Shown: positions 21,261 through 30,361, counted from the stretch's first letter. The stretch: 64,000 nt of DNA from Microlunatus flavus (GCF_900110855.1 NZ_FOFA01000003.1:583449-647448), one strand, 5' to 3'. Numbers and translations are program-made. The notes: generated from the sequence alone by a model not told the origin.

Positions 21261-21286
21261 GAAAAGGCGTTCCCGCGGGAACGCCT
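21261..21286 (-). terminator. Intrinsic terminator of the SHS transporter gene
   Basis: Perfect palindrome AGGCGTTCC-CGCG-GGAACGCCT (21265-21286) followed on the minus strand by TTTTC, directly after the transporter stop at 21295. The 16-bp core is repeated at 20331-20346. Confidence 0.75.
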
Positions 21287-21294
21287 CGAGCGCC

Positions 21295-22584
21295 TCAGCG
21301 GGAGCTGGGCTGCAGCACCCCGGAGCTCTCCTGCGAGCCGAACCGTACGCCGCGGTTCTCGGGGCCGAGGGCGGTGAGGACGGCGACGGCGACCAGCACC
21401 GGGACGATCGTGACCGCCAGGGCGAAGGGGTAGCCGTGGGTGGAGGCGACGGCCTCCTGGATCGGCAGGTTGAAGGCGGCGAGGCAGTTGCCGAGCTGGT
21501 AGGTGACGCCGGGGTAGAAGCCGCGGATCTCGTCGGGCGACAGCTCGGTGAGGTGCGCGGGGATGACGCCCCAGGCGCCCTGCACGAAGAGCTGCATGAC
21601 GAACGAGCCGAGCGCGAGCATGCCCGCGGTGTGCGAGTAGGCGAAGATCGGGATCACGGGCAGGCCGAGGACCGCGCAGAAGACGATGATCCGGCGGCGG
21701 CCGAAGCGTTCGGAGAGGCCGCCGAAGACGAGCCCGCCGACGATCGCGCCGATGTTGTAGACGATCGCGATGATCAGCGCGGTGTCGGCGGAGAGCCCGG
21801 CGCCGCCGTTGTCGGTGGCCTTGAGGAACGTCGGGTAGACGTCCTGGGTGCCGTGGCTCATCCAGTTGAAGGCGGTCATCAGCAGGATCAGGAAGACGAA
21901 CCGCCGCACGACCGTCGGGTTGGTGAACACCTTCACGGCGGACACCTGCGTGGAGGTCTTGCGCTCCTTGGCGGCCTCCCAGACCTCGGACTCCTTGACG
22001 CGGCTGCGCACGATGAGGCTGATCAGCGCGGGCAGGACCGAGAAGGCGAACAGGTAGCGCCAGCCCAGCCCGAACGCCTGGTGCAGCACCAGGTAGACCG
22101 CCGCCGCGAGCAGGTAGCCGGTCGAGTAGCCCTCCTGCAGCAGCCCGGAGAAGAAGCCGCGGCGCTGCGCGGGGATCTTCTCCATCGCCAGCGCCGCCCC
22201 CAGCCCCCACTCGCCGCCCATGCCGATGCCGTACAGCAGGCGCAGCACGAGCAGGACGGTGAAGTTCGGGGCGAAGGCGCACGCGAAGCCGACCGCGCTG
22301 TAGAAGCAGACGTCGACGATCAGCGGGATGCGCCGGCCCACGCGGTCGGCCCACAGGCCGAAGACCAGGGCACCGACCGGGCGCATCAGCAGCGTGACCG
22401 TGGTCAGGAACGCCATCCGCGTCAGCGAGACGCCGAACTCCTTCGCGATGTCGGCGTAGACGAGGACCACGATGAAGTAGTCGAAGGCGTCCATCGTCCA
22501 GCCGAGGAAGGCGGCGAGGAACGCGCTGCGCTGGTCACCGGTCAGGGGTACGCGGCCGGGCCGGCTGGTGGTGGACGCGCTCAC
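21295..22584 (-). CDS. MFS transporter, sialate:H+ symporter (SHS) / carboxylate family-like
   Basis: 429 residues with 12 membrane segments. The N-terminal [20 protein letters not shown] and the [10 protein letters not shown] loop are typical of the SHS/JEN1-type branch (lactate, pyruvate, sialic or aromatic acids); the second-half loop is [11 protein letters not shown]. The actual substrate is unknown and no catabolic genes are adjacent. GTG 22584 has AAGGAG 8 nt upstream. A long 5' hairpin (22599-22628) lies beside that site. Confidence 0.85.
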   Translation of the reverse strand: MSASTTSRPGRVPLTGDQRSAFLAAFLGWTMDAFDYFIVVLVYADIAKEFGVSLTRMAFLTTVTLLMRPVGALVFGLWADRVGRRIPLIVDVCFYSAVGFACAFAPNFTVLLVLRLLYGIGMGGEWGLGAALAMEKIPAQRRGFFSGLLQEGYSTGYLLAAAVYLVLHQAFGLGWRYLFAFSVLPALISLIVRSRVKESEVWEAAKERKTSTQVSAVKVFTNPTVVRRFVFLILLMTAFNWMSHGTQDVYPTFLKATDNGGAGLSADTALIIAIVYNIGAIVGGLVFGGLSERFGRRRIIVFCAVLGLPVIPIFAYSHTAGMLALGSFVMQLFVQGAWGVIPAHLTELSPDEIRGFYPGVTYQLGNCLAAFNLPIQEAVASTHGYPFALAVTIVPVLVAVAVLTALGPENRGVRFGSQESSGVLQPSSR

Positions 22585-22598
22585 GGGGTCGCTCCTTC

Positions 22599-22628
22599 CT
22601 CGGACCCGGTACCGCTCCCGGGTCCGAG
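22599..22628 (-). terminator. 11-bp hairpin between DUF218 gene and SHS transporter gene
   Basis: CTCGGACCCGG (22599-22609) and CCGGGTCCGAG (22618-22628) pair perfectly over an 8-nt loop. It lies after the DUF218 stop and ends just before the transporter Shine-Dalgarno, so it could terminate the first gene or shape the second gene's 5' UTR. Confidence 0.5.
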
Positions 22629-22670
22629 CAGGAACTTACGCCGCCTATGCGGGTGGGCGCCGCCGGGGCC

Positions 22671-23684
22671 TCAGGGCAGGAAGTAGAGGGCCAGCATGCC
22701 CAGCACCGTGAGGGCGACGAACGGCACGACGAGGAGCAGGTGGAGCCGCTTGTGCTCGACGACGACGGCCACGAACTCGCGCAGGAAGGCGCTCGGCACG
22801 TAGTAGCGCGCCGTCGGCGCCCCGACCACCTGGGTGTCGGTCCCGATCTGCCGGGCCAGGATCGCGGCCCGCAGGACGTGGTAGTTGTTCGTCACCGCGA
22901 GGGCCGGCCCGTCGCGGCCCGCGGCCTGCTGGACGCGGGCGGACAGCACGAGGTTCTCGCGGGTCGTGCGCGACTCGGTCTCGGGACGGACGTCCTCGGG
23001 CGGCACGCCGCGCGCGAGCAGGTAGTCGGCCATGGCCGCGCCCTCCGCACGGGTCTCGTCGTCGCCCTTGCCGCCGGAGGGGATGAGCAGCGGCGCCGTG
23101 CCGCTGGCCGCCTCGCGGCGGTAGATGGCCAGCGCCCGGTCGAGCCGGCTGGCCAGCAGGGGCGGCACCCGGCCGTCGATGATCCGCGAGCCGAGCACCA
23201 CCAGGGCGGCCGGCCGTACGCCATGCTGCTGCACGCGGCCGTAGACGACCGAGTAGACGAGGAACACGACGAAGACCACCCCGGCGTAGCCGCTCAGCAG
23301 GAACAGCAGGGCCGCGGCCCCGATGCCGAGCGGGTTGCGCGTGAGGAAGAGCGCGACCCCGGCCACCGGCAGGAGGAGGAGGGCGACGCCGGCCGCGAGC
23401 GACAGCGACGTCCCGGGTGAGAGCCCCTCCGCCCGGATCACCGTGACCCCGTTGACGATCGCGAAGACGGCCAGCACCAGGACGGCGGCGGGGGCGAGCG
23501 CCACGAGGACGACGACCAGCACGGCGAACCCGGGGACCACCTCGGCGAGCAGGGAGACGGCGCCGACCAGCACGAACCACGCGGCGGCGACGAGGAAGAC
23601 CCCGTTGCGCAGCAGGCGCCGGTCGCGGTTGCGGCTGACGACGTAGAGCACGCCGAAGACCGCTCCGATCACCAGGCTCGCCAC
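22671..23684 (-). CDS. YdcF/DUF218 family membrane protein
   Basis: 337 residues. Five or six N-terminal membrane segments (about 1-145) precede a DUF218 domain (about 155-300: AALVVLGS at its start, LIPSGGKGDDE, ESRTTRENLVLSAR, AVTNNYHVLRA), and a last membrane helix is near the C-terminus. DUF218 proteins such as SanA/ElyC are linked to envelope integrity and peptidoglycan precursor handling; YdcF binds S-adenosylmethionine. Role here unknown. GTG 23684 has a TACGGT -10 box 6 nt upstream, suggesting a leaderless transcript. Confidence 0.88.
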   Translation of the reverse strand: MASLVIGAVFGVLYVVSRNRDRRLLRNGVFLVAAAWFVLVGAVSLLAEVVPGFAVLVVVLVALAPAAVLVLAVFAIVNGVTVIRAEGLSPGTSLSLAAGVALLLLPVAGVALFLTRNPLGIGAAALLFLLSGYAGVVFVVFLVYSVVYGRVQQHGVRPAALVVLGSRIIDGRVPPLLASRLDRALAIYRREAASGTAPLLIPSGGKGDDETRAEGAAMADYLLARGVPPEDVRPETESRTTRENLVLSARVQQAAGRDGPALAVTNNYHVLRAAILARQIGTDTQVVGAPTARYYVPSAFLREFVAVVVEHKRLHLLLVVPFVALTVLGMLALYFLP

Positions 23685-23690
23685 GGCGCC

Positions 23691-23696
23691 ACCGTA
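23691..23696 (-). promoter_or_regulatory. -10 box of a leaderless promoter (DUF218 gene)
   Basis: TACGGT on the minus strand ends 6 nt before the GTG at 23684. Confidence 0.5.
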
Positions 23697-23730
23697 ACGT
23701 CCGGCGCACCAGGTCCCCCATCATGAGCGC

Positions 23731-24234
23731 GTGAGCCAGTTCGACCTGCCCCTGCGTGTGGCGCTGGTCGGGGGCCTCGCCCTCTTCGCCGTCCTCCTCG
23801 TGCCGGTGCTCGTCGTCCAGTACCGCCGCTACGGACGGCTGAGCCCGCGCCGCGTGCTGGCGGTGTCCGCCGTCTGCGTGTACGCGGTCGCGCTGGTGGC
23901 GTACACGTTCCTGCCGTTGCCCGGCGGCCAGGCCAACTGCGGGCCGTCGGGCGGTGCCCGGATCCAGCTGGTGCCGTTCCAGTTCCTGCGCGACATCGCC
24001 CGCGAGACGGCCGGTCTCGGCGTCGTGGGGACGCTCACCAGCACCGTCACCCTCCAGGTCGTGTTCAACGTGGCGCTGTTCGTGCCGTTCGGCCTGCTGG
24101 TGCGCCGGTTCGGCGGCCGCTCGCTGGTCATGACGACCGCGCTCGGGCTGCTCGCCTCGCTGGCGATCGAGTCCACCAAGGGCACCGCGCTGTGGGGGCT
24201 CTACGACTGCGCCTACCGCGTCGCTGACGGCTGA
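23731..24234 (+). CDS. VanZ-family membrane protein, truncated
   Basis: 167 residues with four hydrophobic segments. The VanZ region is recognisable (IQLVPFQFLRD, LQVVFNVALFVPFGLL, LASLAIESTK). It stops right after YRVADG, where family members continue with a VDDLxxNT motif, so the most conserved end is missing. A direct repeat GCTGACGGCTGACGG lies at the break. The remaining C-terminal part is still readable downstream in another frame. VanZ proteins are linked to teicoplanin resistance or surface modification, but this copy is probably inactive. Confidence 0.75.
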   Translation: MSQFDLPLRVALVGGLALFAVLLVPVLVVQYRRYGRLSPRRVLAVSAVCVYAVALVAYTFLPLPGGQANCGPSGGARIQLVPFQFLRDIARETAGLGVVGTLTSTVTLQVVFNVALFVPFGLLVRRFGGRSLVMTTALGLLASLAIESTKGTALWGLYDCAYRVADG

Positions 24235-24524
24235 CGGGCTCGGGGGCCTCCGTCGGCCAGCGGCTCGTGTGGCTGCGGCCGACCTGGTCCGTCGAGCCCG
24301 GGCCGGGGCGCCGGCTCCTGCTCGGCTGGGTCGGCCCGGCGTGGGCCGCCGCGATCGCGCTGGTCGAGGTGGTCGACCCCGAAGGTCCGTCCCAGGTCCT
24401 CGCCCTGGTCCTCACCGTCCCGGGCCTGCTGTCACCGCTGGCGGTGCTGCTCACCCGGGGGTCCCGGGGACTGTCGTTCGTGCTCGCCGGTGCCGGGCTC
24501 GCCGACGCCCGGGGCGAGGCCTGA
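24235..24524 (+). pseudogene. C-terminal remnant of the VanZ gene (frameshifted)
   Basis: Directly after the premature stop, LGGL reads in one frame (24239-24250). After a single extra C at 24251, VGQRLVWLRPTW continues in another frame to the stop at 24524. The rest is two hydrophobic segments, resembling the RDD-like tail found on longer VanZ proteins. A GTG at 24267 could start it as a separate 85-residue membrane peptide, but a broken single gene explains it better. Confidence 0.55.
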
Positions 24525-24529
24525 GCGGT

Positions 24530-25522
24530 TCAGCCCGTGGCCAGCTCCGCGATGCTCGACAGCGGGCGGACGGCCCGCCAGCCCAGGACGCGCTCCGCCG
24601 CCGAGCAGTCGGCGGTGATGTGGCGGACGTCGCCGAGGCGGAACTGGCCCGTGACGACCGGGGCCGGCCCGTGCAGCTCCTCGCTGAGGACCTCCGCCAT
24701 GCGGCCGACGGTGGTGACGTCGGGCGAGCCGATGTTGAGCGGGGTGACACCCGGCGCGAGCCCGCCCGCCGACGCCGCCTCCAGCGCGGTGACCACCGCG
24801 GCGGCCACGTCGTCGACGTGGACGAAGTTGCGTCGCTGGCCACCGTCCTCGAACACCCGCGGCGCCTCCCCGCGCGCGATCGCGCTCGCGAACAGCGAGG
24901 CGACGCCGGCGTACGGGGTGTTGCGCGGCATGCCGGGCCCGTAGACGTTGTGGAACCGCAGCGCCGCGACCGAGCCGCCGGTCTCGCGGGCCCACGCGGC
25001 AGCGAGGTACTCGCCCTGCGCCTTGGTCGCGGCGTAGACGTTCCGGGGGTCCATGGCCGCGTCCTCGGGAACGAGCCCGGGAACGAGGTCGGCGCCGCAG
25101 CGCGGGCAGAGCGGGTCGAACCGTCCGGCCTCGAGGTCGGCGACCGCGCGCGGCGGCGGGCTGGTGGGGCCGTGCACCGGGCAGGCGTACGCGCCCTCGC
25201 CGTAGACGACCATCGACGACGCGTACGCGACCGGGCCGACGCCGAGGTTCGCCGCCGCCCGGAGCACGACGGCGGTGCCGACGTCGTTGGTGCGGACGTA
25301 GTCGTCGATGTCGTCGATGTCGAGGCCGAGCCCGACCTTGGCCGCCAGATGAGCGACGGCGTCGCAGCCGTCCATGACCTCCCGGACGCGCGGGAGGTCG
25401 GTGACGTCGTCGGCCGCGTCGAGCGCACGGTCGAGGACGACCGGCTCGTGGCCGAGCTCCTGCAGGCGCAGCACCACCCGGCGCCCGATGAACCCGGCGC
25501 CGCCGGTGACCAGCACCCTCAT
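24530..25522 (-). CDS. NAD-dependent sugar epimerase, dTDP-L-rhamnose 4-epimerase-like
   Basis: 330 residues from ATG 25522. TGGAGFIGRR binds NAD, ASSMVVYGEG and VYAATKAQGE give the catalytic Ser and YxxxK, and HVDDVAAAV is the usual C-terminal motif. An insertion (about residues 125-160) carries CPVHG and CPRCGAD, a Cys pattern known from dTDP-L-rhamnose 4-epimerases and relatives. Last gene of a four-gene arm; its ATG overlaps the methyltransferase stop by 4 nt. Likely supplies a modified nucleotide sugar to the adjacent glycosyltransferases. Confidence 0.88.
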   Translation of the reverse strand: MRVLVTGGAGFIGRRVVLRLQELGHEPVVLDRALDAADDVTDLPRVREVMDGCDAVAHLAAKVGLGLDIDDIDDYVRTNDVGTAVVLRAAANLGVGPVAYASSMVVYGEGAYACPVHGPTSPPPRAVADLEAGRFDPLCPRCGADLVPGLVPEDAAMDPRNVYAATKAQGEYLAAAWARETGGSVAALRFHNVYGPGMPRNTPYAGVASLFASAIARGEAPRVFEDGGQRRNFVHVDDVAAAVVTALEAASAGGLAPGVTPLNIGSPDVTTVGRMAEVLSEELHGPAPVVTGQFRLGDVRHITADCSAAERVLGWRAVRPLSSIAELATG

Positions 25523-26187
25523 GCCGCTGCCCCCGCGACCGGCGCCGGCCAGGAGTCGGCGTGCACCAGCTCGGCCTGCCAGCGGTTCTCGTCCTCGACC
25601 AGCCAGGTCTCCGCGACGCGTAGCCCGGCAGCCGCGGCGACCACGGCCAGGGCGTCGAGGCCGAGCACCGCCCAGGCGAACCAGGCCCCGGGCGCGCCCG
25701 CGCCGACAAGGCGCGCGGTCGTCACGCGCAGGCCGTGGCCGGGCGGGGCCAGGTCGACCAGGACCGTCCCGCCCGGGACGAGCAGCCGGCGGCACAGCCA
25801 CAGCAGCCGTACGGGGTCGCCGCCGATCCCCACGTTGCCGTCGACGAGCAGGACGTGGCGCCAGCGCTGGGCCCCGCGGTCGAGGGAGAAGACGTCGCGG
25901 TTGAGCGCGACGGCCCCGCGCGAGCGGGCCATGGCGACCGCGGACGGGGACACGTCGACGCCGAGGGCGCGGACGCCGCGGCCCGACAGCGCCGCGGTCA
26001 TCCGGCCCGGGCCGCAGCCGACGTCGAGCGTGGTCCCCCGGCAGCGGGAGAGCAGCCGCTGGTCGCCGGGACCCGCGTCGGCGGCCCACCGCGGGAGCGG
26101 GAGCTCCCACACGTCGCCCTCGGCGGTGTGCAGCTGGGCGCGGCCCTCGGCGAAGCCCGGCTCGAAGAACGCCTCCGGCTGGGTCAC
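25519..26187 (-). CDS. SAM-dependent methyltransferase
   Basis: 222 residues, class I Rossmann methyltransferase with TLDVGCGPGRMT as motif I and GVDVSPSAVAMAR as motif II, and VPGGTVLVDLAP later. GTG 26187 overlaps the stop of the upstream DUF2064 gene by 4 nt. Together with the epimerase and two transferases it could methylate a sugar or polyprenyl-linked product; the substrate is not known. Confidence 0.88.
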   Translation of the reverse strand: MTQPEAFFEPGFAEGRAQLHTAEGDVWELPLPRWAADAGPGDQRLLSRCRGTTLDVGCGPGRMTAALSGRGVRALGVDVSPSAVAMARSRGAVALNRDVFSLDRGAQRWRHVLLVDGNVGIGGDPVRLLWLCRRLLVPGGTVLVDLAPPGHGLRVTTARLVGAGAPGAWFAWAVLGLDALAVVAAAAGLRVAETWLVEDENRWQAELVHADSWPAPVAGAAA

Positions 26188-26927
26188 GAGGCCACCGCCG
26201 GCCGCACGCCGAGCACGTCGGCGAGCGCGGCGAAGCGGCTGCCCGGGCAGGCGGCCGCGACGCGGTCGACGTCGGCCGGCACGTCGACGTCGGAGAGCAC
26301 GGGTGCGGTCTCCACGAGCAGGCCGGCCGCCTCGAGGGCGGCGCGCGTCAGGCGTCCGGTCTGCGGCGTCGACATCGGGACGGCGGCCACCAGGCGGGCG
26401 TCGACGGCACGGCGCAGGGCCAGCAGCCACCAGCCGCCGTCGGCGGCCGGCCCGATCACCGCGTCCGGCCCGTCGGGTGCCACGACCCGCGCGGCGGCGG
26501 CGGCCAGCACCGCCGGGTCGGCCTGCGGGGTGTCCATGCCGACCTGCACCGTGGCGCCGGCGGGCCCGGCGGCGTCGAGGTGGGCGTGCGCGATCCGCTC
26601 GCCGAGGCCCTCGCCGCGCTGGGCCACCACCCGGAACGTCGACAGCCCGTCGGCCAGCGCCGCCGGCGCCGCGGCGAGGGCGAGGTCGCCGGTCAGGGCG
26701 CAGACGAGCCCGGGCGTCCCGGTCTCCCCCGCGGCGCCTCCCGCGTCCAGGCGGACCCCGGCCGCGCGGACCCCGTCGAGCGTGTCGAGCAGGGCGGCCC
26801 CGGCGAGCGCGGCGGCCTCGTGCGCGGAGTAGCCGCTCGTCAACCGGGTCTTCACCCGGCCGGGCACGGGGGCCTTGGCCAGGACGACGAAGGTCACCGT
26901 GGGCAGGGCTTCGGGCGGGGGCGTCAC
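26184..26927 (-). CDS. DUF2064 / TIGR04282-type nucleotide-diphospho-sugar transferase
   Basis: 247 residues. The N-terminal VLAKAPVPGRVKTRLT and central GMDTPQADPAV and IGPAADGGWWLLAL motifs define the TIGR04282 family, a GT-A-like nucleotidyl/glycosyl transferase fold often found beside a GT2 gene. Biochemical function is largely untested; some members are named arsenosugar biosynthesis glycosyltransferases. GTG 26927 overlaps the GT2 stop (GTGA). Confidence 0.88.
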   Translation of the reverse strand: MTPPPEALPTVTFVVLAKAPVPGRVKTRLTSGYSAHEAAALAGAALLDTLDGVRAAGVRLDAGGAAGETGTPGLVCALTGDLALAAAPAALADGLSTFRVVAQRGEGLGERIAHAHLDAAGPAGATVQVGMDTPQADPAVLAAAAARVVAPDGPDAVIGPAADGGWWLLALRRAVDARLVAAVPMSTPQTGRLTRAALEAAGLLVETAPVLSDVDVPADVDRVAAACPGSRFAALADVLGVRPAVAS

Positions 26928-27667
26928 GTGAGGGGGTTCGGAGTCGTCGCACGGTCTGGATGAGCACCGTTCGGATGAGCGCGCGAGTGGTGGGGCGGAG
27001 CCGTCCGCCGGCCGCGGCGGCGCAGCAGGACGCGGGTGAAGTCCTGCAGGACCCGCAGGGTCCCGCGCACCGAGCCGCTGACCTTCGAACGCCCGCCGAG
27101 GGTGCGGCGCCGGTAGGTGACGTCGACCTCGACCACCCGCCAGCCGGCCTGCGCGGCGGCGAGCACGGTCTCCAGCGGGTAGCCGAACCGTCGGTCCTCG
27201 ACCCCGAGGTCGAGCAGCGCCTGGCGCTGGGCCACCCGTACGGGCGCGATGTCGTGCACCGCGACCCCGGTCGAGGAGCGGATCAGGGCGGCGAGCACCG
27301 CGTTCCCGGCGCGTGCGTGCCACGGCCACGACCGCGGCTCGACGACCCGGCGGCGCCCGACGACGAGGTCGGCCTCGCCGCGCGCGATCGTCGCCGCCGG
27401 CCCGACGAGCTCGGCCGGGTCCAGGGAACCGTCGCAGTCGATCACGGCGACCACCTCGGTGGTGGCCGCCTCGATGCCGGTGTGCACCGGCGCGCCGTAC
27501 CCGCGGCGCCCCTCGTGCACCACCCGGGCGCCGAGGCGTGCGGCCAGCGCGGCGCTGCCGTCGGTGGAGCCGTTGTCCACGACCAGGGCCTGCCAGCCCT
27601 CGGGGACGCGCGCCAGCACGCCCGGCAGGGCGAGGGCCTCGTCGAGGCACGGGAGGACCACGGTCAC
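26924..27667 (-). CDS. Glycosyltransferase family 2
   Basis: About 247 residues. VVLPCLDEALALP, DNGSTDGSAA and the DCDGSLDP metal-binding region are classic GT2 (dolichol-phosphate mannose synthase-like). The C-terminal RRRTLGGRSKVSGS is typical of this branch, which charges a polyprenyl phosphate or extends a glycan. GTG 27667 is the only plausible start: family sequence begins there, and no start codon lies between it and the divergent gene. First gene of the leftward arm. The C-terminal tail is His/Arg-rich. Confidence 0.85.
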   Translation of the reverse strand: MTVVLPCLDEALALPGVLARVPEGWQALVVDNGSTDGSAALAARLGARVVHEGRRGYGAPVHTGIEAATTEVVAVIDCDGSLDPAELVGPAATIARGEADLVVGRRRVVEPRSWPWHARAGNAVLAALIRSSTGVAVHDIAPVRVAQRQALLDLGVEDRRFGYPLETVLAAAQAGWRVVEVDVTYRRRTLGGRSKVSGSVRGTLRVLQDFTRVLLRRRGRRTAPPHHSRAHPNGAHPDRATTPNPLT

Positions 27668-27767
27668 GTTCGCCGCGCCGGCCGCAGGTGCGGGGTCGCC
27701 AAGGATGTCGGGCCTCCGGGGGTCTGGTCCGCGCGGACGACCGAGATCGGTCGCCCGCGACCGAATA

Positions 27768-27773
27768 TAGGCT
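27768..27773 (+). promoter_or_regulatory. -10 box of a leaderless promoter (membrane protein arm)
   Basis: TAGGCT ends 6 nt before GTG 27780. It drives the rightward arm of the divergent cluster. Confidence 0.55.
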
Positions 27774-27779
27774 GACGGC

Positions 27780-29168
27780 GTGGCGCGGACGGGGTCGGTG
27801 GTCCGGCGAGCCCTCCCGGCGGTCGTCACCGTCGTCGCCGCGCTGGTGCTGGTCCGCGTGTCGATGCTCGTCGGGCAGGACCTCAACGCCCGAGGGCTGC
27901 CGATCGTGCTGCCCTACCCGCCGCTGCTCGCCTTCTGGCACCCGCACGTCGGCGTCGGTACTCCGCTCACGGTGCTCTGCCTCGCCCTGGGGCTGCTCCT
28001 GCAGCGCCACGCCGCCCTGCTCCCCTGGCGCCGCCTGCTCGCCGCCGGCTGGCTGCTCGCCCTGGCCTGGATGGGTTCGCTCGTGATGATCGACGGGTTC
28101 GTCAAGGGTTGGACGAGCGTGCTGACCAACCCCAACGAGTACCTGCACGACCTCCCCCGCATCACCTCGCCGGCGGAGTTCCTGCGCACGTTCACGCACT
28201 TCATCGCCTTCGGCGGCGACGTGACCGGCGACAACGCCTGGACCACGCACGTGGCCGCCCACCCGCCGCTGGCCACGCTGGTCTTCTGGGCGCTGGCCGC
28301 GGTCGGCCTGCCCGGCGGCTTCTGGGCCGGGCTGCTCTGCGTCCTCGTCTCCTCGGCCGCGGCCGTCGGGCTCCCGGTCGCGCTGCGCGAGCTGGGCGCG
28401 CCCGACGCCGCCCGCCGGGTGGTGCCCTTCGCCGCGCTGATGCCCGGCGCGGTCTGGATGGCCGTCTCCGCCGACGGCCTGTTCACCGGCGTCGCGGTGG
28501 CCGGGCTCGCCCTCGCCTGCCGCGGCGCGAGCCCCGACGCCGGACGTGGGCGCCTCGGCTCGAGCCTGGCCGGCGGGGTCCTGCTCGGCGCGGCGGTCTT
28601 CCTGAACTACGGCCTCGTGCTCTTCGGGCTCGTGGTGCTGGCCGCGGTCGCGGTCGGCGCGCACCGCGTCGGCCTACGGGCGGTGCTCCGCTCCTGGCTG
28701 GTGAGCGCGGCCGGCGTCGCGCTGGTCGCGGCCGCGCACGTCGCGCTGGGCTTCGACTGGTTCGTCGGGCTGGCCCGGCTGCGGGTGCGCTACTACCAGC
28801 AGACGGCGTCGGACCGGCCGTACTCCTACTTCGTGTGGGCCAACCTGGCCGCCTGGCTCGTCGCCTGGTCCCCCCTGCTCGCGTACGGGGTGGTGCGCGG
28901 CGTCGGCGTCCTGCTCCGCACCCGACGCGACGGCTGGACGCAGGGCACCGTCGTCGCACTTCTCGCGACGGCCGGGACGGCGGCGGCCCTGGCGGCCGAC
29001 GTCTCGGGGATGTCCAAGGCCGAGACCGAGCGGATCTGGCTGCCGTTCGGGGCCGTCGCGTACGCCGGCCTCGCCCTGGTGCGGCGCCGCTGGACGTCGG
29101 CGCTGGCGCTGGTGCTGACCGCGGGCTGGGCGGCCATGGTGAACTCGTTGCTGGACACCGGCTGGTAG
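27780..29168 (+). CDS. Polytopic membrane protein, GT-C glycosyltransferase-like
   Basis: 462 residues with about 11-12 membrane segments. A large loop after TM3 carries the sequence around GDNAWTTHVAAHPPLATLVFW, where an aspartate precedes an HPP motif, and a second loop follows FDWFVGL. This resembles GT-C fold enzymes that take sugars from polyprenyl phosphates, but I cannot place it in a named family. First gene of the rightward arm; the cytochrome b gene follows after 12 nt. If it is a GT-C enzyme, the GT2 protein opposite is the natural source of its lipid-linked donor. Confidence 0.75.
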   Translation: MARTGSVVRRALPAVVTVVAALVLVRVSMLVGQDLNARGLPIVLPYPPLLAFWHPHVGVGTPLTVLCLALGLLLQRHAALLPWRRLLAAGWLLALAWMGSLVMIDGFVKGWTSVLTNPNEYLHDLPRITSPAEFLRTFTHFIAFGGDVTGDNAWTTHVAAHPPLATLVFWALAAVGLPGGFWAGLLCVLVSSAAAVGLPVALRELGAPDAARRVVPFAALMPGAVWMAVSADGLFTGVAVAGLALACRGASPDAGRGRLGSSLAGGVLLGAAVFLNYGLVLFGLVVLAAVAVGAHRVGLRAVLRSWLVSAAGVALVAAAHVALGFDWFVGLARLRVRYYQQTASDRPYSYFVWANLAAWLVAWSPLLAYGVVRGVGVLLRTRRDGWTQGTVVALLATAGTAAALAADVSGMSKAETERIWLPFGAVAYAGLALVRRRWTSALALVLTAGWAAMVNSLLDTGW

Positions 29169-29180
29169 GGGCGGGAGCGG

Positions 29181-29756
29181 ATGGCGACGAGGCTCGGCAG
29201 GCTCGACACGCAGGTGCTGGAGGAGCAGGCGGAACGGCTCCAGGAGTCGCTCGCGACGCCGGCGCGCTCGGCACGGACGGCGGTGGTGCTCGGCCGGCTG
29301 CTCGGCGTCGGTTTCGTCGTGTGCTTCGCCACGGGGATGTACAGCCACTTCCTGCAGGACCCGTACCCCTGGATGAGGTTCCCGACCCGGCCGGCGGGGC
29401 TCTACCGGTTCACGCAGGGGCTGCACGTCGTCACCGGGATCGCCTGCATCCCGCTGCTGCTGGCCAAGCTCTGGACCGTCTACCCCAAGCTCTTCGCCTT
29501 CCCGCCCTTCTCCTCGGTGCGGCAGCTGCTCGAGCGGCTCTCGGTGGCCGTCCTCGTGGCGTCCGCCCTGCTGCAGGTCGGGATGGGCCTGCTGAACACC
29601 TACCAGTGGTACCCGTGGGCGCCGTGGTTCGCGTTCCGCGACGTGCACCACGCGCTGGCGTGGGTCGCCATCGGGTCCGTCGCGCTGCACGTCGCCGTCC
29701 AGCTGCCGACCATCGCGCGGCACTGGCGCCGCGGAGCCCCCGACGAGGGCCTGTGA
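29181..29756 (+). CDS. Cytochrome b561-like membrane protein
   Basis: 191 residues with four membrane segments (about 35-55, 78-97, 112-132, 150-172). Histidines are placed for b-heme ligation in GLHVVTG, RDVHHALAW and ALHVAVQ. The family passes electrons between quinone and a periplasm-side molybdoenzyme. The next gene encodes such an enzyme and overlaps by 4 nt, so they likely form a membrane redox unit. Confidence 0.83.
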   Translation: MATRLGRLDTQVLEEQAERLQESLATPARSARTAVVLGRLLGVGFVVCFATGMYSHFLQDPYPWMRFPTRPAGLYRFTQGLHVVTGIACIPLLLAKLWTVYPKLFAFPPFSSVRQLLERLSVAVLVASALLQVGMGLLNTYQWYPWAPWFAFRDVHHALAWVAIGSVALHVAVQLPTIARHWRRGAPDEGL

Positions 29757-30361
29757 GCACCGACCCCGACCGCACCAGCCGCCGCGGCTTCTTCGTGACG
29801 GTCGGCGCCGCCACGGCCGGGCTCACCGTCGTCACCGCCGGCCAGAGCGTCGCCTGGCTGTCGGGGACCAACCTCTTCGCGCCGCGCGAGCCGCGCCAGG
29901 GTCCGCAGTCGCTCGCGGTCAACCGGACGGCGGCGGCGGCCGGCGTCGAGGCGCTGGCGACCGACCCCGGCTGGCGGCTCACCGTCACCGGGGCGCGGAC
30001 CGTACGCCTGGGTCGCGACGAGCTGCTCGCGCTGCCGCAGACGTCCGTCACCCTGCCGATCGCGTGCGTCGAGGGCTGGAGCACGTCGGCCGACTGGGCC
30101 GGCGTCCGGGTCCGGGACCTGCTCGCCCTCGTCGACGGCGACCGCGGGGCCCCGGTGCGGTGCACCAGCCTCGAGCCGCAGGGCGTCTACCGCACCAGCG
30201 ACATGGGGCGGGAGTTCGCGCAGGACGACCGCACGCTGGTCGCGCTGCGGCTGAACGGCGAGGACCTCGACCTGGACCACGGCTTCCCGGCCCGCCTGAT
30301 CGCCCCCGCCCGGCCCGGGGTGCGGCAGACCAAGTGGCTGACGTCGGTCGAGGCGGTATGA
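29753..30361 (+). CDS. Tat-exported sulfite oxidase-like molybdopterin oxidoreductase
   Basis: 202 residues. The N-terminus has a twin-arginine signal (TSRRGFFVTV) followed by a hydrophobic stretch. A compact sulfite oxidase-type molybdopterin domain covers the rest: the Mo-ligand Cys is in IACVEGWS, GVRVRDLLALV follows, and GFPARLIAPARPGVRQTKW is the cofactor phosphate region. It is small, like MsrP/YedY, with no heme or dimerisation domain. GTG 29753 overlaps the cytochrome stop. Substrate unknown. Confidence 0.87.
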   Translation: MSTDPDRTSRRGFFVTVGAATAGLTVVTAGQSVAWLSGTNLFAPREPRQGPQSLAVNRTAAAAGVEALATDPGWRLTVTGARTVRLGRDELLALPQTSVTLPIACVEGWSTSADWAGVRVRDLLALVDGDRGAPVRCTSLEPQGVYRTSDMGREFAQDDRTLVALRLNGEDLDLDHGFPARLIAPARPGVRQTKWLTSVEAV

